In this document: positions 59,288 through 64,000 of the stretch, piece by piece
How positions within the stretch are numbered: position 1 is the stretch's first letter
Layout of the letters: each line of letters begins with the position of its first letter
Source of the DNA: Nocardia amamiensis
GTDB taxonomy: Bacteria > Actinomycetota > Actinomycetes > Mycobacteriales > Mycobacteriaceae
Assembly: GCF_015477605.1 (NCBI RefSeq)
Contig: NZ_JADLQX010000006.1
Span: forward strand, 1-64,000
Direction: 5' to 3'
Length of the DNA: 64,000 nucleotides
The notes under the pieces: model-generated
The model's input: only the letters and a program-made list of their open reading frames with translations
The model's database searches: none
What the model was told of the DNA's origin: nothing
Program-made: the position numbers and the translations under genes

Positions 59288-59325
59288 GAGTAAATAGTTG
59301 ACTGAGTAAGATACTGACCGAGTAA
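59288..59325. promoter_or_regulatory. Three GAGTAA direct repeats with 16-bp period
   Basis: GAGTAA occurs at 59288-59293, 59304-59309 and 59320-59325, preceded by ACTGATC, TGACT and ACTGACC respectively. The array fills the 90-bp gap between divergent SgcJ-like and MarR genes and is a likely MarR binding region. Confidence 0.6.
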
Positions 59326-59340
59326 CGCGAGGTTGTCAAT

Positions 59341-59802
59341 ATGCCGAAGCGTGCCGAGCTGGACGCCGCGCTGACCATGGCCGCCCAGCGCAGCGCCACC
59401 GACGCCGTGATGATGCACCAGGCGGTGGCCGATCGACTCGGCCTGCACGTGACCGACCTGCGCTGCCTGAACCTGCTGCGCCTCGGCGGTCCGGCGACCG
59501 CGGGGGAACTCGCGACGCAGACGGGTCTGACCACCGGCGCGATCACCCGGATGATCGACCGGTTACTGAAGGCGGGCTACGTCCGCCGCGAACACGACGA
59601 GCAGGACCGGCGACGGGTCATCGTGAGCGTGATCCAGGAGCGGATCGACGAGATCGCCCCACACTACGAGATCCTGGCGCGGGAATTCGGGGCGGCGATG
59701 GCGGATTACACCGCCGAGCAGATGGAACTCGTGCTCGAAGTGTTCAACCGGCTGCATGAGACATCGTTGCGGGTGACCGCGCTGCTGCGCGCGGGAAAGT
59801 AG
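59341..59802 (+). CDS. MarR family regulator
   Basis: This 153-residue protein has a winged helix: LGLHVTDLRCLNLLRLGGPA, then TAGELATQTGLTTGAITRMI (recognition helix), DRLLKAGYVRREHDEQDRRR (wing). The C-terminal helices form the dimer. ATG 59341 starts the family's usual length. It likely represses itself and the divergent SgcJ-like gene. Confidence 0.87.
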   Translation: MPKRAELDAALTMAAQRSATDAVMMHQAVADRLGLHVTDLRCLNLLRLGGPATAGELATQTGLTTGAITRMIDRLLKAGYVRREHDEQDRRRVIVSVIQERIDEIAPHYEILAREFGAAMADYTAEQMELVLEVFNRLHETSLRVTALLRAGK

Positions 59803-59812
59803 GGTGCGCGGT

Positions 59813-60487
59813 TCACGGGGAGGCTCGGCGTCCCGCGTCGACGACAGTGATGAATCTGGTCAGGTCGTCGATAAGGGTGGGAGCCGAGTCGGCCGTGTTG
59901 TCGTGATGTAGCCAGTCGGTGACCAATTCGAAGATGCCGCCGATGGTGGCGAGCGCCAACGCCAGGCGTCCGCGCTCCTGGTCCTGGTCATTCGCGTCCC
60001 CCTCCGCCCACTGCCGGTCCAGGAACGCCGCCGCCCAGCGTCGATTGCTCCGGCGTTGCCGCTCGACGGCGGGCGAGATGCCACCGGCTTCGCCGAAGGT
60101 CACCTTGCCCAGCCGCGGATCGTCCGTGATGGCGTGCACGAAGGCGCCGACGATCGCCTCCACTCGATGTGGCCACGGCGAATCCGCGACTCCGGCCGCG
60201 ACATCGGCGACGCGTTGCTGGATCTGTGCGGTCACCTGCTCGAGCAGCGCGATGTAGCACGCTTCCTTGCTGTCGAAATGATCGTAGAAGCCCTTGGTTC
60301 CGACGTAGGCGCGCTGACAGATCTGCTCGATCGAGGTTCCCGAAAATCCTTGCTCGGCAAACAGTTCGGTGGCGGCGTCGAGCAGTTGGCTACGCCGCTG
60401 GGCGCTGCGCTGCTCGGCGTCGAGGCCACGGATCCGGCGCCGGGACCCGGTAGCGGCAGGCCGCGCGGCGGAGGTGCTGCGGGTCAT
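59813..60487 (-). CDS. TetR family regulator
   Basis: This 224-residue protein has a basic tail (RPAATGSRRRIRGLDAEQRS), a TetR helix-turn-helix (LLDAATELFAEQGFSGTSIE, then QICQRAYVGTKGFYDHFDSK) and a C-terminal domain ending near LTRFITVVDAG. It converges on the MarR gene and is divergent from a conserved small gene; the target is not clear. Confidence 0.85.
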   Translation of the reverse strand: MTRSTSAARPAATGSRRRIRGLDAEQRSAQRRSQLLDAATELFAEQGFSGTSIEQICQRAYVGTKGFYDHFDSKEACYIALLEQVTAQIQQRVADVAAGVADSPWPHRVEAIVGAFVHAITDDPRLGKVTFGEAGGISPAVERQRRSNRRWAAAFLDRQWAEGDANDQDQERGRLALALATIGGIFELVTDWLHHDNTADSAPTLIDDLTRFITVVDAGRRASP

Positions 60488-60648
60488 GTCTCGACGATAG
60501 CCGGGGACCGAACCGCGCGTCCGCCGCGCCGGTGCTTGAGAGCGGCGTACCCGGGTACCGCCGCTACACGAACTCGATCTCCGACACCAGGCCGGTCAGC
60601 CCCGCGGAGATCGCGACCGCAACCCGGAGCAGACGAAGGAGCGAGGTC

Positions 60649-61095
60649 ATGACCGACCGCCCGGAGGTTCGTCACCGCAGGCCCGACGGCGTCGACGATG
60701 CCACGGTCGCCGCCACCGGGAAGCTCTCCGAGGCGCTGGAGACCGCCGAGCGCGCCCGCGGCCACCTGTACGCCTTCCACCAGCTGACCGGCCGTGCCGA
60801 CCTCATGCTCGACCTCGCGGTGGACCTGTTCCGCGTGGCGGGTCACCTCCAGATCGCCGACCGGATCTCCACCGAGTTGATCGGCCGCAACGTGCTCGCG
60901 GGACGCTGGACATTCCAGGTCGTCGAGGAATACGACGACGGATACTTCGACCTGTTCCGCAGCATCGAACGCGCGGTCCGGGACGAACTCCTCGACGGCC
61001 GCAGGCACATCTACGAGGCCGAGATGAAGGAAGCCCGCCGCACCCACGGCTTGCCGGACCACTCCGCCACACCGGAATCGACCGAAAGCAACTGA
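60649..61095 (+). CDS. Conserved actinobacterial protein of unknown function
   Basis: This 148-residue mostly helical protein includes ALETAERARGHLYAFHQLTG, RADLMLDLAVDLFRVAGHLQ, RISTELIGRNVLAGRWTFQV and VEEYDDGYFDLFRSIERAVR. The regular helix pattern and the G-R-N-V-L-x-G-R-W-T-F motif suggest a conserved family, common in mycobacteria and Nocardia as far as I recall. No catalytic motif is seen. AAGGAGCGAGG precedes ATG 60649. Confidence 0.7.
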   Translation: MTDRPEVRHRRPDGVDDATVAATGKLSEALETAERARGHLYAFHQLTGRADLMLDLAVDLFRVAGHLQIADRISTELIGRNVLAGRWTFQVVEEYDDGYFDLFRSIERAVRDELLDGRRHIYEAEMKEARRTHGLPDHSATPESTESN

Positions 61096-61135
61096 CCACG
61101 ACTCCGGCCACCGCTATCTGAGCTCTGCTCGATTT

Positions 61136-61153
61136 CAACAAGCGCTCTTGTTG
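61136..61153. promoter_or_regulatory. Inverted repeat CAACAAG-CGCT-CTTGTTG before the lipase gene
   Basis: This is a perfect seven-base-arm inverted repeat 50 bp before the lipase start. It resembles TetR operators (CAAG/CTTG cores), and a TetR gene lies nearby. Confidence 0.55.
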
Positions 61154-61202
61154 GTAACTTGTCATCATGTTGTAATCACTGTCACGTCGATGAGGGAAGG
61201 AC

Positions 61203-62585
61203 GTGTCGGTGATCAACGGAGATCTGACCCGCCGCGGGGTACGCGTGCTGGCGACGGCGATCGTGACGGTGGTGACGGCGGGCTGCCTGCTCGCGGGAGG
61301 CGCGCCGGCTACGGCCGTGCCGCTGCCGCAAGCGGATTCGTTCTATCAGCCGCTTGAAGGCTTCGAGTCCCGTGAGCCGGGCGATATTCTGCGCGCACGG
61401 GAGGTGCGGCTGGCGGTGCTCACCGTGCTGCCGCTGAACGTCCGGTCCTGGCAGTTGCTGTATCGGACCACCGATCTGTTCGGGCAACCCGCCGCGGCGG
61501 TGACCACGGTGCTGTTGCCCGCCGGCGCGGATCCGAACCGGTCTCGCCCGCTGGTCTCGCTGCAGTTCTACTACGACAGCGCGAGCCCCGATTGCGCCCC
61601 GTCGTTCGTGCTGCGACAGGGCGCGGGGTTGCCGGGTGCCGAAGGCATCCACTCGCAAAGTGAATTGATCGCGGTCGCCGCGCTGCTCAGCCAGGGCTGG
61701 GCGGTCTCCATCCCGGACTACGAAGGCCTCGAGGGTCACCTCGCGGTGGCCGAGGAGCCCGGCTACATGACCCTCGACGGTATTCGCGCCGCCGAACGAT
61801 TCGAGCCGTTGGGCCTGGACGGCGCGAACACCCCGGTTGCGCTGTGGGGGTACTCCGGCGGCGGGATGGCCTCGGGCTGGGCGGCGGAGATGCAGCCGAC
61901 CTATGCACCCGAACTGAACGTCAAGGGCATCGCGCTCGGCGCGCCGACCTCGGATGTGGTCTCCCTGCTGCACGTCAACGGCTCGATGTTTTCCAGTCTC
62001 ATCGGCATCGGCATCTCCTCGCTGCGCAAGGCGTACCCGGAATTCCGCGCGGCTTCCGACCGCTACCTGACGCCCGAAGGTCGAGCGTTGATGGATCGCA
62101 CTGCGGCGCAATGTCTTCCGCGTAACGCACTGACCCAGATGTTCGTCGACTACCAGCGCATGCTGACGATTCCGATCGCGGATTTCCTCGCCGTACCGGA
62201 GATCGCGGAGGTCTTCGACGCGACGGTGCTCGGCCGGAACATCCCGACCGCACCGATCTTCCTCTACCACGGCGTCTGGGACGAGGCGGTGCCGATCTGG
62301 ACCAATGACATTCTGGCCCAGCGGTATTGCGCAGGCGGTGCGTCCGTGACCTACCGACGCGACCACCTCAGCGAGCACCTGAGCTTGCCGTCGCTCGGCA
62401 TGGCGGACACCTTCAACTGGTTGAAGGCGCGGCTGGCGCCGAGCGCACCCGACCAGGTCGGCTGTCGCACCGAGAATGTGGTGTCCATGCTCGCCGACGC
62501 CGACGCGCTGCTGTCCCAGATCGAGATCAACCTCAACGCGACTTTCGGCGCGCTCGGGTTCCCGATCGGGCCGCGGGAGCGCTGA
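61203..62585 (+). CDS. Secreted lipase (LIP family)
   Basis: This 460-residue protein has a signal peptide (VLATAIVTVVTAGCLLAGGA, cleavage near ATA-VPLP) and an alpha/beta-hydrolase domain of the secretory lipase family: PLVSLQFYYDSASPDCAPSF, WAVSIPDYEGLEGHL, nucleophile Ser in ALWGYSGGGMASGWAAE, acid Asp in YHGVWDEAVPIW and His in RRDHLSEHLS. Cys pairs fit disulphides outside the cell. These enzymes release fatty acids from triacylglycerols or esters. RBS GGAAGG before GTG 61203. Confidence 0.88.
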   Translation: MSVINGDLTRRGVRVLATAIVTVVTAGCLLAGGAPATAVPLPQADSFYQPLEGFESREPGDILRAREVRLAVLTVLPLNVRSWQLLYRTTDLFGQPAAAVTTVLLPAGADPNRSRPLVSLQFYYDSASPDCAPSFVLRQGAGLPGAEGIHSQSELIAVAALLSQGWAVSIPDYEGLEGHLAVAEEPGYMTLDGIRAAERFEPLGLDGANTPVALWGYSGGGMASGWAAEMQPTYAPELNVKGIALGAPTSDVVSLLHVNGSMFSSLIGIGISSLRKAYPEFRAASDRYLTPEGRALMDRTAAQCLPRNALTQMFVDYQRMLTIPIADFLAVPEIAEVFDATVLGRNIPTAPIFLYHGVWDEAVPIWTNDILAQRYCAGGASVTYRRDHLSEHLSLPSLGMADTFNWLKARLAPSAPDQVGCRTENVVSMLADADALLSQIEINLNATFGALGFPIGPRER

Positions 62586-62720
62586 AGCGCGGAGGAGTCG
62601 GCCGACGGCTCCGGGGTCGGCGTCGTCCTTGGGGCCGCCGACCTCGGATTTCACCCCGTCCTGTCGAATCCCCCGGCACGCGCGCGGCTCGGCCGGGTAT
62701 GGTCGGGCGGGAAATTTCAC

Positions 62721-64000
<1,280 letters not shown>

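Overview
The window is a stretch of high-GC actinobacterial chromosome, most likely from Nocardia or a close relative. The reason is gene order: a mycobacterial-type core block fgd, pta, ackA, pknG, glnH, glnX, mutT3, thiE, thiO, thiS, thiG runs from about 9.8 to 24 kb, and thiD and thiC appear further on at 47 and 63 kb. Many genes start with GTG, many overlap by one to four bases, and the regulators are mostly TetR and MarR types. No rRNA, tRNA or CRISPR array was seen.

Layout. 0-2.9 kb: end of a ferredoxin-NADP reductase-like gene, an amidohydrolase, a DUF456 membrane protein, and a DJ-1/PfpI gene with its MarR-type neighbour. 2.9-8.4 kb: an accessory unit bounded by 17-bp inverted repeats (15 of 17 matching) next to CTAG on both sides. 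It holds the tail of an IS5-like transposase, a prokaryotic Argonaute gene broken by one frameshift, a PD-(D/E)XK nuclease gene overlapping the Argonaute stop, and a decayed small gene. 8.4-24 kb: HAD phosphatase, then the F420, acetate-phosphate, PknG/GlnX/GlnH and thiamine core block. 24-31 kb: a mixed region with a secreted protein, gene remnants, DUF6194/MerR, a haloalkane dehalogenase-like enzyme, an ABC exporter and a class III adenylate cyclase.

31-40 kb: an acyl-CoA catabolic operon (AtuA-like, two acyl-CoA dehydrogenases, acyl-CoA carboxylase beta and alpha subunits, enoyl-CoA hydratase, TetR) resembling the mycobacterial fadE13-accD2-accA2-fadE12-echA7 cluster. 40-49 kb: small membrane or secreted proteins, a toxin remnant, a GT2/GtrA plus GT39 glycosyltransferase pair, TetR, thiD and a zinc-regulated COG0523 GTPase. 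49-62.6 kb: NAD(P)-binding protein, epoxide hydrolase with TetR, an AT-richer island with an unrecognised 622-residue membrane protein and an 83-residue partner, VOC protein, thioesterase, KasB-like synthase with TetR, SgcJ-like protein with MarR, TetR, a conserved small protein and a secreted lipase. 62.6 kb to the end: a TPP riboswitch and thiC, which runs off the window.

The most notable item is the Argonaute-nuclease pair inside what looks like an IS5-bounded cargo unit. The Argonaute keeps a 5'-phosphate-binding MID motif but lacks the PIWI catalytic residues, so cutting would fall to the partner nuclease.
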